From the NCBI GenBank assembly GCA_023397655.1, contig JAEWTW010000026.1, positions 62,001 to 126,000 on the forward strand: a stretch of DNA of 64,000 nucleotides. Direction: 5' to 3'. The position numbers were made by a program, and so were the translations under genes. The DNA comes from Bacillota bacterium (lineage in GTDB: Bacteria > Bacillota > Clostridia > Christensenellales > SZUA-584). The notes under the pieces are model-generated. The model was not told the DNA's origin. It worked only from the letters and a program-made list of their open reading frames with translations, and searched no databases. Positions 40,591 through 49,271 of this stretch are shown here, piece after piece (within the stretch, counting starts at the first letter, position 1; each line of letters begins with the position of its first letter).

Positions 40591-42333
40591 TTACACTTCG
40601 CCGGCTTCCAGCGCCAGATCCTCCGGCGTGATGCGGGATTTCTCCAGTGCGCTGTACTCCACCTTGCCCACCAGCGTCGTGGGGAGCTTGTCCCTGAACT
40701 CAATGGCGCGCGGCACGCTCCATTTGATCAGATGCTTCTGGCAGTGCTTGATCAGCAGTTTCTTGGTCTCGTCCGTGGCCAGCGACGGGTCCTCGAGCAC
40801 AATATACGCCTTCACGCTGGTCATCTGGTAGTCGTCCGGCACACCCACAACGCAAGCCCGGAACACCAGCTCATGCTGCTCCAGTATCTGCTCCACCTGC
40901 ATCGGGTATACGTTGACACCCGATACCTTGAGCATGCGCTTCTCGCGGCTCTTGAAATACAGGTAGCCGTCCTCATCCATCATGCCTATGTCGCCCGTAT
41001 AAAGCCACCGGATACCGTTCTCGTCCGTCCGTATCGTATCCGCTGTTTCTTCTGGATGGCCCAAGTATTCCAGCATCAGCGTGGGGCCCGCAAGTGCGAT
41101 CTCACCGTTTTCACCGTACGGCAGTTCTTCTTTGGTTTTCATATCCACCACTTTGGCGAGCATACCCGGCATGGGAATGCCGATCGCACCGCGGCGGTAC
41201 AAACTGGCCGGAGTCAGCACACAGCCCGTGACCGTTTCCGTGAGGCCGTAGCCTTCCGCCAGCTCCACCTTGCTGCCCTGCGCTTTCAGGCGCTCGTCGA
41301 AGCGGGTTTTGAGCTCGGGCGACAGGCTGTCGCCGCCGCTGTATATCGCTTTGAGCTTGTCGAAGCGTACCTTGGCGAAATTCTTATCGCGTAGCATGGC
41401 CTCAAACATCGTGGGTACACCGGCAATGAACGTCGGTTGGTGTTTGCGCAGGCTGTCAATATATATTTTGGTGCCGAATTTAGGCTCAAGGAACACCGTG
41501 CCGCCGTTGCAGATGATGGAGTGGATGCAGATACCGAGCCCGAATCCGTGGAACACCGGCAGTATCGCGATGACGCTGTCGTCCTTCGTGAACTTGGCGA
41601 AGGGGGCAATGATCGCTGATAAAGCGTTGAAGTTCCAGGAGGACAATAGTATGCCCTTGGGCATGTTCGTCGTGCCGCCGGAGAAAAGCACCACCGCGCC
41701 CTCTTTGGGATCAATCGCACGCTGATACGCTGGCTCCGCCACACCCTCGGATTTCTTCAGGAAGTCCTTCCAGAATATCACGCGGCTGTCCTCAGGCACC
41801 TTGTTCTGCCCGCCCTTGATGACATTGAACATCACCTTCTTGGAACCGGGCAGAAAGTCGGATATCTTAGTGACCAGCAGCTTCTGGTCGGGCCGCAGTA
41901 TGTCCTTGAACCGGTCGTAGAACATGTCCACCGTTACGCACCAGACGCTGTCCGTCTCCTTCACATACTGCGCCAGCTCCGCTGACGAATATAGCGGGTG
42001 CGTCATCGCGACGCGCGCGCCGATCTTGTTCAGCGCATAAAATATGATGAGCGCGTTGGGAATGTTGGGCATCGACTGCAGCACGCAATCGCCCGGCTTC
42101 ACGCCGTAAGCTGTAAAGGATGCCGCGCACCGGTCGATCATCGACAGGAATCTGCCGAACGGTATTTTGGCACCCATGTAGTCGAGGGCCGTCTTGTCTG
42201 GGTATTTCATTGCGGTATCGCGGAGCAGTTCGTACATCGTGAGGTCAGGAACCTCAGTGAATTCCGGGATATCCCCATAGTGTTTCAGCCATGGCTTTTT
42301 AACTTTATCGCCTCTGTAGATTCCGTTTTCCAT
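40591..42333 (-). CDS. AMP-forming acyl-CoA synthetase (long-chain fatty acid type)
   Basis: 580 residues. ATP-binding P-loop VLFSGGTTNMPKGILLSSW, core motif YGLTETVTGCVLTPAS, then LYTGDIGMMDEDGYLYFKSR and the C-terminal Lys region GKVEYSALEK. It activates a carboxylic acid with ATP and CoA, most likely a fatty acid. ATG 42333 follows GGAGGGTGAAGG. It is translated 16 bp after the E2-like acyltransferase gene, so the two probably handle one acyl group in sequence. No beta-oxidation genes are nearby. Confidence 0.88.
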   Translation of the reverse strand: MENGIYRGDKVKKPWLKHYGDIPEFTEVPDLTMYELLRDTAMKYPDKTALDYMGAKIPFGRFLSMIDRCAASFTAYGVKPGDCVLQSMPNIPNALIIFYALNKIGARVAMTHPLYSSAELAQYVKETDSVWCVTVDMFYDRFKDILRPDQKLLVTKISDFLPGSKKVMFNVIKGGQNKVPEDSRVIFWKDFLKKSEGVAEPAYQRAIDPKEGAVVLFSGGTTNMPKGILLSSWNFNALSAIIAPFAKFTKDDSVIAILPVFHGFGLGICIHSIICNGGTVFLEPKFGTKIYIDSLRKHQPTFIAGVPTMFEAMLRDKNFAKVRFDKLKAIYSGGDSLSPELKTRFDERLKAQGSKVELAEGYGLTETVTGCVLTPASLYRRGAIGIPMPGMLAKVVDMKTKEELPYGENGEIALAGPTLMLEYLGHPEETADTIRTDENGIRWLYTGDIGMMDEDGYLYFKSREKRMLKVSGVNVYPMQVEQILEQHELVFRACVVGVPDDYQMTSVKAYIVLEDPSLATDETKKLLIKHCQKHLIKWSVPRAIEFRDKLPTTLVGKVEYSALEKSRITPEDLALEAGEV

Positions 42334-42349
42334 TTCCTTCACCCTCCGT

Positions 42350-43171
42350 TCACAATGTTTCCAGGGTTTCCGGGTTTTTAAGATAGCTCTCCATCAGCTC
42401 CAGAGAGCGCGCAAAGTAAAACCCGTCGGCGATGCGCTCATCCAGCGACACCTTGATCTCGACCATCTTTTTCGCCACAATGGTGCCGTCCTCCAGCGCC
42501 ACAGGCTTATATCCGATCTTGCCGATGGCGACAAACATGGAACAGTTGCCCCATTCAAACAGATGGTGGAACGGCGCCTCAATGCCGATACTTCCCAGAT
42601 TGGCGATGTAAGCACTGCAGCGCAGCGGGTCCACATCAGCGAACGCTCTTGGCATGTTAAAGTAGAAATCCATCCACCGTAGAAATGAAAATAAAAACCG
42701 CAGCATGAAACGCGGCAGCTTCATCAGCATCTCGATCAGCTTGTCGTCATCCTTCTTATCCTGATCCGATTTGGCTACCTTGATGTCACGTTTGAGCTTG
42801 GAAATAACTTCTTCAAAGGTTGATTTTTCGTTGAATGTGAGTGCGACGTTCGTTTCCTCACCCTCGTCGGATGCGGCCTTCTTGGCGATGAACGATACTT
42901 TAATGTCATTGCGCTGATACAGTCTCCTGCCGGATACGAAGCGGTTTAGGCTGGGGCGCTCCTTCATGAGTTTCACCATTGCGGCGACGAACAACTGAAA
43001 GAACTTAACGTCAACGCCTTCGGTTTGTTTCTTCTCGATGTAAGCCAGCAGGTTCTCCACATCGAGCGCCGTACTGAAATAAACGAGTGACTCCGTTCTG
43101 GTGCGCATCATATAAGGGAACATCGCGTTCAGCGGATGCACCTTGACAACACGCCCGTCTCTTTTGCCCAT
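42350..43171 (-). CDS. Stand-alone E2-like (CAT-fold) acyltransferase with altered active site
   Basis: 273 residues. It matches the catalytic domain of 2-oxoacid dehydrogenase E2 proteins (VDVKFFQLFVAAMVKLMKER, SAYIANLGSIGIEAPFHHLF, then VSLDERIADGFYFARSLELM) but lacks lipoyl and E1-binding domains. In the usual HxxxDG motif the catalytic His is replaced: the sequence reads DERIADG, Glu for His. It may therefore not transfer acyl groups by the usual route. The insert around 150-190 (KLPRFMLRFLFSFLRWMDFY) is hydrophobic and could touch the membrane. First gene of a unit with the acyl-CoA synthetase. Confidence 0.78.
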   Translation of the reverse strand: MGKRDGRVVKVHPLNAMFPYMMRTRTESLVYFSTALDVENLLAYIEKKQTEGVDVKFFQLFVAAMVKLMKERPSLNRFVSGRRLYQRNDIKVSFIAKKAASDEGEETNVALTFNEKSTFEEVISKLKRDIKVAKSDQDKKDDDKLIEMLMKLPRFMLRFLFSFLRWMDFYFNMPRAFADVDPLRCSAYIANLGSIGIEAPFHHLFEWGNCSMFVAIGKIGYKPVALEDGTIVAKKMVEIKVSLDERIADGFYFARSLELMESYLKNPETLETL

Positions 43172-43215
43172 ATTAATACCTCTCAAATATGAAAAATGGA
43201 ATGATGCATATACTG

Positions 43216-43244
43216 ACTATATCGTAATCTGTTTCAATATGCAA
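43216..43244 (-). promoter_or_regulatory. Promoter of the acyltransferase-synthetase unit
   Basis: Minus-strand TTGCAT, 17-bp spacer, TATAGT, ending 45 bp before the start codon. Confidence 0.55.
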
Positions 43245-43292
43245 TAAGCGCGGCGTATTCTCAAACTTTATAGGGAAACATGGCGACGCGAC

Positions 43293-43328
43293 AAAAAACA
43301 GAGGCTGCGCGATGGCGCTGCCCCTGTT
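43293..43328 (-). terminator. Terminator of the 14-gene sugar operon
   Basis: Minus-strand AACAG-G-GGC-A-GCGC pairs with GCGC-A-GCC-T-CTGTT around a 4-nt loop, then TTTTTTG. It lies 150 bp past the last SIS gene. Nothing else is recognised in 43329-43479. Confidence 0.7.
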
Positions 43329-43479
43329 TTGATATGTTTTGAAGACCGCCGATATCCGGCATAGTTATGCGGTTTTAGGACGAACCAAACTGCTCGGCTA
43401 ACCGTAAAGATTTTTCATCTTAAAGAAACCGTTAAAAGAAACTTTTGCAGATGTTTATCGGTAACACATATAACCGGTT

Positions 43480-44106
43480 TCAGCCGTTCTGTTCACCCGC
43501 ATCGAGCTTATCCTTTAATAAAGCGCCTACCGATCCGTGGTTATGATTCAGATAAAAAGCCCGCTCACTGAACTGTGCGCATTTTGTCAGTTCATCCGCT
43601 ATGGCGTCAAATATGGAGATGATCGCAATGATGCTCGCGGTGGGCAACATACGCTTGTGATCCGATTCTTCAATTTTAAGATTCAGCACGATATCAGATG
43701 CCTGAGCCAGCAGCGATTCGGGGTTTTGGGTCACAGTGATAAGCTTCAATGCTTTGCCCTTGACCGATTCAATCAGATTGACAAGTTCCTCTGTGTTGCC
43801 GCCCTTGGACAGCATGATGAGCACGTCGCCCTGCTGCACCGCGCCAAAGGCGCCATGCGCCGCGTCTCCGGGCGAAACAAAATAGGAGGGCACATTGGCA
43901 ACGCACAGCATGTGCGCAATCTTTCTTGCGGCCACCGAGGATGTGCCCATGCCCATTGTCGCAACGCGGCCTTTGCATTGCCGGATGGCTTCAAATACCG
44001 CGGCATATTCCTCCGGGTTTATCCCTTTCTGAAGCTGGCTGAGAACTTCAGCATTACGCTGCCACATCAGGCTGGCATTGCCGAACAACTCTGTCTGATA
44101 CATCAT
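43480..44106 (-). CDS. SIS-domain sugar isomerase-like protein (second copy)
   Basis: About 208 residues, a lone SIS domain: VATMGMGTSSVAARKIAHML, VSPGDAAHGAFGAVQQGDVL, MLSKGGNTEELVNLI. This resembles the isomerase part of KpsF/KdsD (arabinose 5-phosphate isomerase) without CBS domains, or 3-hexulose-6-phosphate isomerase. Its sugar phosphate is unknown. ATG 44106 follows AAAGGA; a GTG at 44127 overlaps the previous stop but has no ribosome site. It is the last gene of the operon and a diverged relative of the SIS gene two positions upstream. Confidence 0.8.
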   Translation of the reverse strand: MMYQTELFGNASLMWQRNAEVLSQLQKGINPEEYAAVFEAIRQCKGRVATMGMGTSSVAARKIAHMLCVANVPSYFVSPGDAAHGAFGAVQQGDVLIMLSKGGNTEELVNLIESVKGKALKLITVTQNPESLLAQASDIVLNLKIEESDHKRMLPTASIIAIISIFDAIADELTKCAQFSERAFYLNHNHGSVGALLKDKLDAGEQNG

Positions 44107-44123
44107 TATATCCTTTCCGGTCG

Positions 44124-45122
44124 TCACTGATGTTTAAATGCATCCACCATCGCCGCAACATTCTCAGGAGGAACGTCGCCCGGCACACGGTGCGTGGGCG
44201 CCGCGATGTATCCCCCGCCCTGGCCAAGCACAGCCATGGTCTCCCGCACGATGCGCTGTATGTTTTCGGGACTGCATACCGGCAGATCACGCTGTGTGCT
44301 GATGCCGCCGTAGAAGCACAATGCGCTTCCATACTCTTTTTTGAGGGCAGCCAGATCGTATAGCTCCGGCTGCACCGTCTGATAGATATCGAGCCCTATA
44401 TCCGCGAGGTCCCCCAGTATCGGCCAGATGTTGCCGCAGCTGTGCAGGCAAACCGCCTTGCCCGCAGCCTTGGCCACATCAAACATACGCTTAAGCTGCG
44501 GCTTAATGAACTCGCGCCACGTCTCTGGGCTAAACAACATGCCCGTTTGCTGACCGTAGTCGTCCCCCACGTAGATACCGTCAATATCGTGCTGCAGCGA
44601 TGCTTCGATAATCCGCAGGTTACGGTCCGTGATTCGCGTCAGCAGCTCACGCACAAAATCCGGTTCCAGCAGAAAATCTGCCAGCAGGCTTTCAAAGCCG
44701 CGCAGGCTCCATGCGCGCTCGAATAAAACGAAATCTATTTTAGCAAACTTGAAGCTGTCCCGTCCGTTGTTCACAAACGCGTCCAGCCGGGCATGCAATG
44801 AATCGATATCCACTTCAGGCAGCTGCCAGCCCGTCAGGTTGGGCTCGGCCAGCACCGGCTTTGGCATACCGATGTCTTTATCCACTGTCCGGTTCCACAC
44901 AACACCGTATTCGTCCCTGAAGAAGCCGGGCGCGCATTCCACATCGGGCTCCTTGCAGTTGAATTTCTCGATATGGTTTCCCGTCCACTCCCGCACTTCG
45001 TCCGCGTCCATGTGCAGATAAGCACACAGCTTCTCCGTCATCTCCTGCGTAGGCTCCGTATTGAACGGGATGATGCCCGTCACCTGATGCTGCAGTGCGG
45101 CTAAAACCCTTTCCTTTTTCAT
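44124..45122 (-). CDS. Uroporphyrinogen decarboxylase-like (URO-D/MtaA superfamily) protein
   Basis: 332 residues, a TIM barrel. The HxCG motif CLHSCGNIWPILGDLADIGL suggests zinc binding as in the methyltransferases MtaA and CmuA rather than in HemE. Other landmarks are GIYVGDDYGQQTGMLFSPET and a final GGGYIAAPTHRVPGDVPPEN. Such proteins recur in sugar operons of Firmicutes with no proven role. It lies between two SIS genes, overlapping the upstream one by ATGA, so it works within the sugar pathway; heme synthesis is excluded by context. Confidence 0.8.
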   Translation of the reverse strand: MKKERVLAALQHQVTGIIPFNTEPTQEMTEKLCAYLHMDADEVREWTGNHIEKFNCKEPDVECAPGFFRDEYGVVWNRTVDKDIGMPKPVLAEPNLTGWQLPEVDIDSLHARLDAFVNNGRDSFKFAKIDFVLFERAWSLRGFESLLADFLLEPDFVRELLTRITDRNLRIIEASLQHDIDGIYVGDDYGQQTGMLFSPETWREFIKPQLKRMFDVAKAAGKAVCLHSCGNIWPILGDLADIGLDIYQTVQPELYDLAALKKEYGSALCFYGGISTQRDLPVCSPENIQRIVRETMAVLGQGGGYIAAPTHRVPGDVPPENVAAMVDAFKHQ

Positions 45123-45736
45123 TTTTGATTTCCCAGCAATCTTTCACCCACTGCCCCGCCCGGGTGAATCAGCGCAAACTGCTCGCGAGAATAACCCGTA
45201 TATTGCATGAGAGCGATACAAATAGCGTCGAACAAGGAGATTACAGCCAGCGTGCTCGCGGTAGCCAGCATATTGAACGGACATGGTTCCTTGGCGACTT
45301 TCACCTTGAGCAGCAGGTCGGCATTTCGGCCAAGTACCGAATCCGCGTTCTCCGTGACTCCTATGAGCAAGGCGCCTTTCTCCTTGCACGCAGGGATCAT
45401 GTTCACAATCTCCTGCGTGTTGCCGCCCTTGGTAATGAGAATCAGCACATCATCCTTTTGCAGCATCCCAAGTGCGCCATGCACCGCATCAGCCGGGCTT
45501 AAGAACGATGCCGACCGCTCCACGCAGCACAAGCTGTGCGCGATCTTTTTCGCTGCCGCGCCCGATGTGCCGCAGCCCGAAACGATGGCCTTGCCCTTCA
45601 TGTCTCCCAGAGCTTCCACGGCCTTCAATACGGCTTCCATATCCATATCGCTGGTCAGCGCACCGATGCTGAGTGACTCGGTCTGCCATGTGTTTCTGAC
45701 AGACTCCAGCAGTGTCTCTTTCATGTTTTGATTCAT
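45119..45736 (-). CDS. SIS-domain sugar isomerase-like protein (first copy)
   Basis: 205 residues. SIS domain with AIVSGCGTSGAAAKKIAHSL, LSPADAVHGALGMLQKDDVL and LITKGGNTQEIVNMI; the end ALIHPGGAVGERLLG matches the HPGG segment of arabinose 5-phosphate isomerases, where this His helps catalysis. No CBS pair follows. Aldose-ketose isomerisation of a phosphorylated sugar is likely. ATG 45736 follows AGGAG. Overlap with the URO-D-like gene downstream and a 10-bp gap to the alcohol dehydrogenase upstream show one operon. Confidence 0.82.
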   Translation of the reverse strand: MNQNMKETLLESVRNTWQTESLSIGALTSDMDMEAVLKAVEALGDMKGKAIVSGCGTSGAAAKKIAHSLCCVERSASFLSPADAVHGALGMLQKDDVLILITKGGNTQEIVNMIPACKEKGALLIGVTENADSVLGRNADLLLKVKVAKEPCPFNMLATASTLAVISLFDAICIALMQYTGYSREQFALIHPGGAVGERLLGNQK

Positions 45737-45746
45737 AACTGACTCC

Positions 45747-46787
45747 TCACGGCATAAAGACGACTTTAAGCGCTTTTCCGCTGCGGGCAAGCTGAACGCC
45801 CTCATCAAACTGCGAGAGCGGCAGCCGGTGCGATATCAGTTTATCCGCCGGTATGCGGCCGTCACGCAGCATTTCCAGTGACGTCATGTGGTGCTGCGGC
45901 GCAAAATTTGTTGTACCGATCACAGTCAGCGCTTTGTAATGGATCAGATTGGTGTCGATCAGAGGCGTGCTCTTGCCGCTGGGCAGTCCTCCAAAGAAAG
46001 CAATGCGCCCGCCCTTTTTGGCTGCTTCAACCGCCTGCACCTGTGTTTCCCCCACAGGATTGGCCGTGATCACGACGTCCGGTCCCTTGCCGTCTGTCAG
46101 CTCAAGCGCGCGCTTGACGGTGTCCTCCTTCGCGGAATTGATCGTGATTACATCTCCAAACTCCCTGCAGCGTTCCAGCCTGTCCTCAGAAATGTCCGCA
46201 ACGATGATCTTTCGGGCGCCGCGCGCCTTGGCTACCGATACATGGATACACCCTATAGGGCCTGAACCTATGATGAGCACGGTATCTCGCAAGCCGATAT
46301 TCAGCTTCTCCTGCGCGTTTATGCACGATGACGGCGGTTCCGCGATAGCTGCGGCGGCCATGTCGTCATCCGCACTGATCTTTACAATGCAGCCGTGCTG
46401 CAGCGCCTCGGCGGGAATTGCCATGTATTCGGCAAAGCCGCCCGGCCACTGCTGGGCCAGCTCACGCAAATTCATGCACATGTCAAACCGCCCCGCCCGG
46501 CAGTATTCGCATTCGCCGCAGTACACATTAGGCGCGACAGTGAGTACGTCGTCTTTTTGGTACGGCCCCTTATAAGACGCCCCCGTCTCCTCCACGATGC
46601 CGCAAACCTCATGACCTATCGTCCACGGATATGTCACATGGCGGTGTCCGCTGGAGAGCGTTCGTAAATCCGAGCCGCACAGCCCGCAGGCTTTAACGCG
46701 TATTAAAAGGCCGTCCGCCGGGCATGCCGGCTTTTCGACATCGGTGTATATATAGTCGCCAATCCCTCTGAGTACAATTGCTTTCAT
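45747..46787 (-). CDS. Zinc-dependent alcohol (sugar/polyol) dehydrogenase
   Basis: 346 residues, medium-chain type. Catalytic zinc ligands: Cys in KACGLCGSDLRT and His-Glu in TIGHEVCGIV; structural zinc Cys cluster YCGECEYCRAGRFDMC; NAD(P)-binding VLIIGSGPIGCIHVSVAKAR. It resembles sorbitol and threonine dehydrogenases. In this operon it probably oxidises a polyol or sugar alcohol carbon. It sits between the kinase and the SIS genes with gaps of under 12 bp. Confidence 0.88.
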   Translation of the reverse strand: MKAIVLRGIGDYIYTDVEKPACPADGLLIRVKACGLCGSDLRTLSSGHRHVTYPWTIGHEVCGIVEETGASYKGPYQKDDVLTVAPNVYCGECEYCRAGRFDMCMNLRELAQQWPGGFAEYMAIPAEALQHGCIVKISADDDMAAAAIAEPPSSCINAQEKLNIGLRDTVLIIGSGPIGCIHVSVAKARGARKIIVADISEDRLERCREFGDVITINSAKEDTVKRALELTDGKGPDVVITANPVGETQVQAVEAAKKGGRIAFFGGLPSGKSTPLIDTNLIHYKALTVIGTTNFAPQHHMTSLEMLRDGRIPADKLISHRLPLSQFDEGVQLARSGKALKVVFMP

Positions 46788-46794
46788 GCTTGTT

Positions 46795-48342
46795 TTATGC
46801 CTCCATTTTAATGTTTCGAAGTTCGTCCAGCTTCCTGAAATCCTCCTTCAGATGCGCGTAAACATCCTTATACAGCTCAAAATACTTCATATACAGAGCA
46901 TGCGCCTTCTCATCCGGTTCCATCCGGTCCACATATTCGGCGCGTTCCCGCGTGACTGCATAATCCTTGAAAGTGCCCTCAGCCACCGCCGCCAGCACAG
47001 CGTCCCCAAACGGTGCTCCCGTCCGGCTTTTGAGCATCACAGTGGGTACGTTGAACACATCGGTGATGATGCGCCGCCACAGCTTGCTCTTTGCACCGCC
47101 TTCATTGAGCACAATGGGATATTTTATCTGTTTGCCGGAATCCGCGATCAGCCTGAACGAGTCGTACAGCGCATACGCCACAGCCTCCATAGTTGCGCGA
47201 ACGATATGACCTTTGTGGTGCGACAGACTGAGGCCAAACCACACGCCGCGCGCGTAGACGTCCCATATCGGCGAGCGTTCACCCATCAGATACGGCAGTA
47301 TGATCAGTCCGTCGCTGCCCGGCGGCACCTGCTCTCCCTGATAATTGAGCATATCGTATGCATCGATGCCGGCCAGCGGCTCCGCCGCGCGCTCTGCCTG
47401 GCTGAAGTTGTCTCGGATATAGCGCAGGCTCTGTCCGCCTGTCGTCGTCGTCGGAATGGTGATGTTGGTGCTGCGCGAATCAATGGTGTAGGCCGCAACA
47501 AGCATGTTGGGAACGAAATCCTTATCGCGGTGAATGATGCCGAAGTTGCCACACGTACCCAGATTCATGTGGACGTCGCCTTCCTCAATAGCGCCGCCCC
47601 CCAGCCATCCGGCATTACAATCGAGCTGCCCGCCTGCCACCAGCGTCCCCTCAGCCAGCCCGCACCGGGCTGCTCCCTCTGCCGTCACCGTACCGATAAT
47701 TTCATCGCACCCGGTGATATCGGGAAACATGTCTGTGTGAAAGCCCAGCAGCCGCAGCATTTCATCGTTGAGTTTATGGGTGCGCATGTCGTACACCACG
47801 CCATAGCTCCAGCCTGCCGAAACGTGCATCGTATGGCGGCCCGTCATTCGATACCGGACAAAGCCGTCGATCGTTAGCGCCTTGCGCACACGTTTAAAAT
47901 CTTCCGGCCTATTATCCCTCTCCCACATCAGGTTGACCACCACCGGATGGTCCTCAATGCGGTTGCCCGTAATCTCGAACACCTTTTGCTCTCCAATGTG
48001 CTTACGGATCCAGTCGGTTTGGGATACGGCGCGGCGGTCCATCAGATTGTACGCGTTGTTGACCGGGTTGCCGGCTTCGTCCACCATCACCAAGCACGGC
48101 ATCGCTGACGAAGTACCCACGCATCTGATCTCCCGGCTGTCGATACCCGCCTTCTTAATACAATCTTTGATCAGCGTGCATGCCACATCCCAATACAGCT
48201 CCGCATGGTGCTCCGACCACCTCGGCGCTTGTGTAATAATTGGGTACTCACGGAACGAATAGCTGACCACATCGGCATTTTCATTCATAATGCATGCCTT
48301 TGCTCCGCCCGTACCGTAATCAAGCCCCAGAAAATACTTCAT
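46795..48342 (-). CDS. FGGY-family carbohydrate kinase (second kinase)
   Basis: 515 residues. The phosphate loop FLGLDYGTGGAKACIMNENA starts the protein; GGQLDCNAGWLGGGAIEEGD and the C-terminal LNEGGAKSKLWRRIITDVFN (ATP site) are in place. The family includes xylulo-, ribulo-, glycero- and erythritol kinases; specificity cannot be read. The start at 48342 follows AGGAG; the upstream in-frame start at 48363 is in the previous gene's end. It is well diverged from the other FGGY kinase of the operon, so two different substrates or steps are likely. Confidence 0.87.
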   Translation of the reverse strand: MKYFLGLDYGTGGAKACIMNENADVVSYSFREYPIITQAPRWSEHHAELYWDVACTLIKDCIKKAGIDSREIRCVGTSSAMPCLVMVDEAGNPVNNAYNLMDRRAVSQTDWIRKHIGEQKVFEITGNRIEDHPVVVNLMWERDNRPEDFKRVRKALTIDGFVRYRMTGRHTMHVSAGWSYGVVYDMRTHKLNDEMLRLLGFHTDMFPDITGCDEIIGTVTAEGAARCGLAEGTLVAGGQLDCNAGWLGGGAIEEGDVHMNLGTCGNFGIIHRDKDFVPNMLVAAYTIDSRSTNITIPTTTTGGQSLRYIRDNFSQAERAAEPLAGIDAYDMLNYQGEQVPPGSDGLIILPYLMGERSPIWDVYARGVWFGLSLSHHKGHIVRATMEAVAYALYDSFRLIADSGKQIKYPIVLNEGGAKSKLWRRIITDVFNVPTVMLKSRTGAPFGDAVLAAVAEGTFKDYAVTRERAEYVDRMEPDEKAHALYMKYFELYKDVYAHLKEDFRKLDELRNIKMEA

Positions 48343-48359
48343 TGCCCTAACTCCTCTTT

Positions 48360-49253
48360 TCACACGACCTTGAACGCATTCGGAAAGCTTGCGTCAACCT
48401 GATACGCAGCCAGCTGCTCCATAAGCTTAATGTAGCGCAAACTATAGTCGCAGGCCGTCTCCGCATCAGGATGGAACGGCACGCCTTCCAGCGTACAGTA
48501 TCCATCATATCCAGTCTTCAGCAGCGCACGGAACACGGCGCGAAAATCCACACGTCCTAGCCCCGGCATCAGTGCATTGGAATCCCGAAAATGCATGTGC
48601 CAAAGCAGCGGCTGCGCGTCCATCACAGCCTCATATTCGTTCAATTCCTCAAAATACGCGTGAAACCAGTCCAGCTGTATGCCAAGGTTATCCATGCCCG
48701 TCGCTTCAATGAGACGTTTATGATTGCTTGCAGTGTTCACATATTTGCCCATTTCAAGATGGTTGGTTGCTTCAAATACCAGCCGGACGCCGGCCTGTTT
48801 GGCGTATTGGCACATCTCCCCGAGCGAATCAACCGCAATTCGTGAACACTCCCTCACGTTATCACTTGTGATCTCGCCGTGGGTCGCCACCGCGACTGTA
48901 ACAAACGGAGCCCCCACCTCATATGCAAAGTCGATGGTTTTTCGCGTTTCATCAATAGCCAGAGCGGCGGTCTTTTTCTCCGTCAGCGTCTTATAAACAG
49001 GGCTGTAGGGATCCCACTGTGCCCCCCAGCATTCGTTAACGCAGGATATCTGCATGCCAAAATCGCTTTTCAGGCGAACATTCAGCTTGGCATATGCGTC
49101 CATGGACACGCCTTCGCCATATCGGCCTTTAGGCGGCGTCAATTCAATTGCATCATAGCCCAACCGCTTCAGCCGCTCATAAGATTTCTCAGGATGCCAA
49201 TATGTTTCTTCCTGCCCGAATACCAGTTGAAAAAAGCTATACTTGATACTCAT
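48360..49253 (-). CDS. Xylose isomerase-like TIM-barrel sugar isomerase/epimerase
   Basis: 297 residues. AP endonuclease 2-type barrel: YERLKRLGYDAIELTPPKGR, GVRLVFEATNHLEMG, IQLDWFHAYFEELNEY, LWHMHFRDSNALMPGLGRVD and YCTLEGVPFH carry the Glu, Asp and His ligands expected for the metal site. Such enzymes epimerise or isomerise ketoses or keto-acids (tagatose/psicose 3-epimerase, hydroxypyruvate isomerase types). It follows the transporter genes and precedes the second kinase, fitting a step before phosphorylation. Confidence 0.82.
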   Translation of the reverse strand: MSIKYSFFQLVFGQEETYWHPEKSYERLKRLGYDAIELTPPKGRYGEGVSMDAYAKLNVRLKSDFGMQISCVNECWGAQWDPYSPVYKTLTEKKTAALAIDETRKTIDFAYEVGAPFVTVAVATHGEITSDNVRECSRIAVDSLGEMCQYAKQAGVRLVFEATNHLEMGKYVNTASNHKRLIEATGMDNLGIQLDWFHAYFEELNEYEAVMDAQPLLWHMHFRDSNALMPGLGRVDFRAVFRALLKTGYDGYCTLEGVPFHPDAETACDYSLRYIKLMEQLAAYQVDASFPNAFKVV

Positions 49254-49271
49254 CGTGCACTCCTGTATTGA

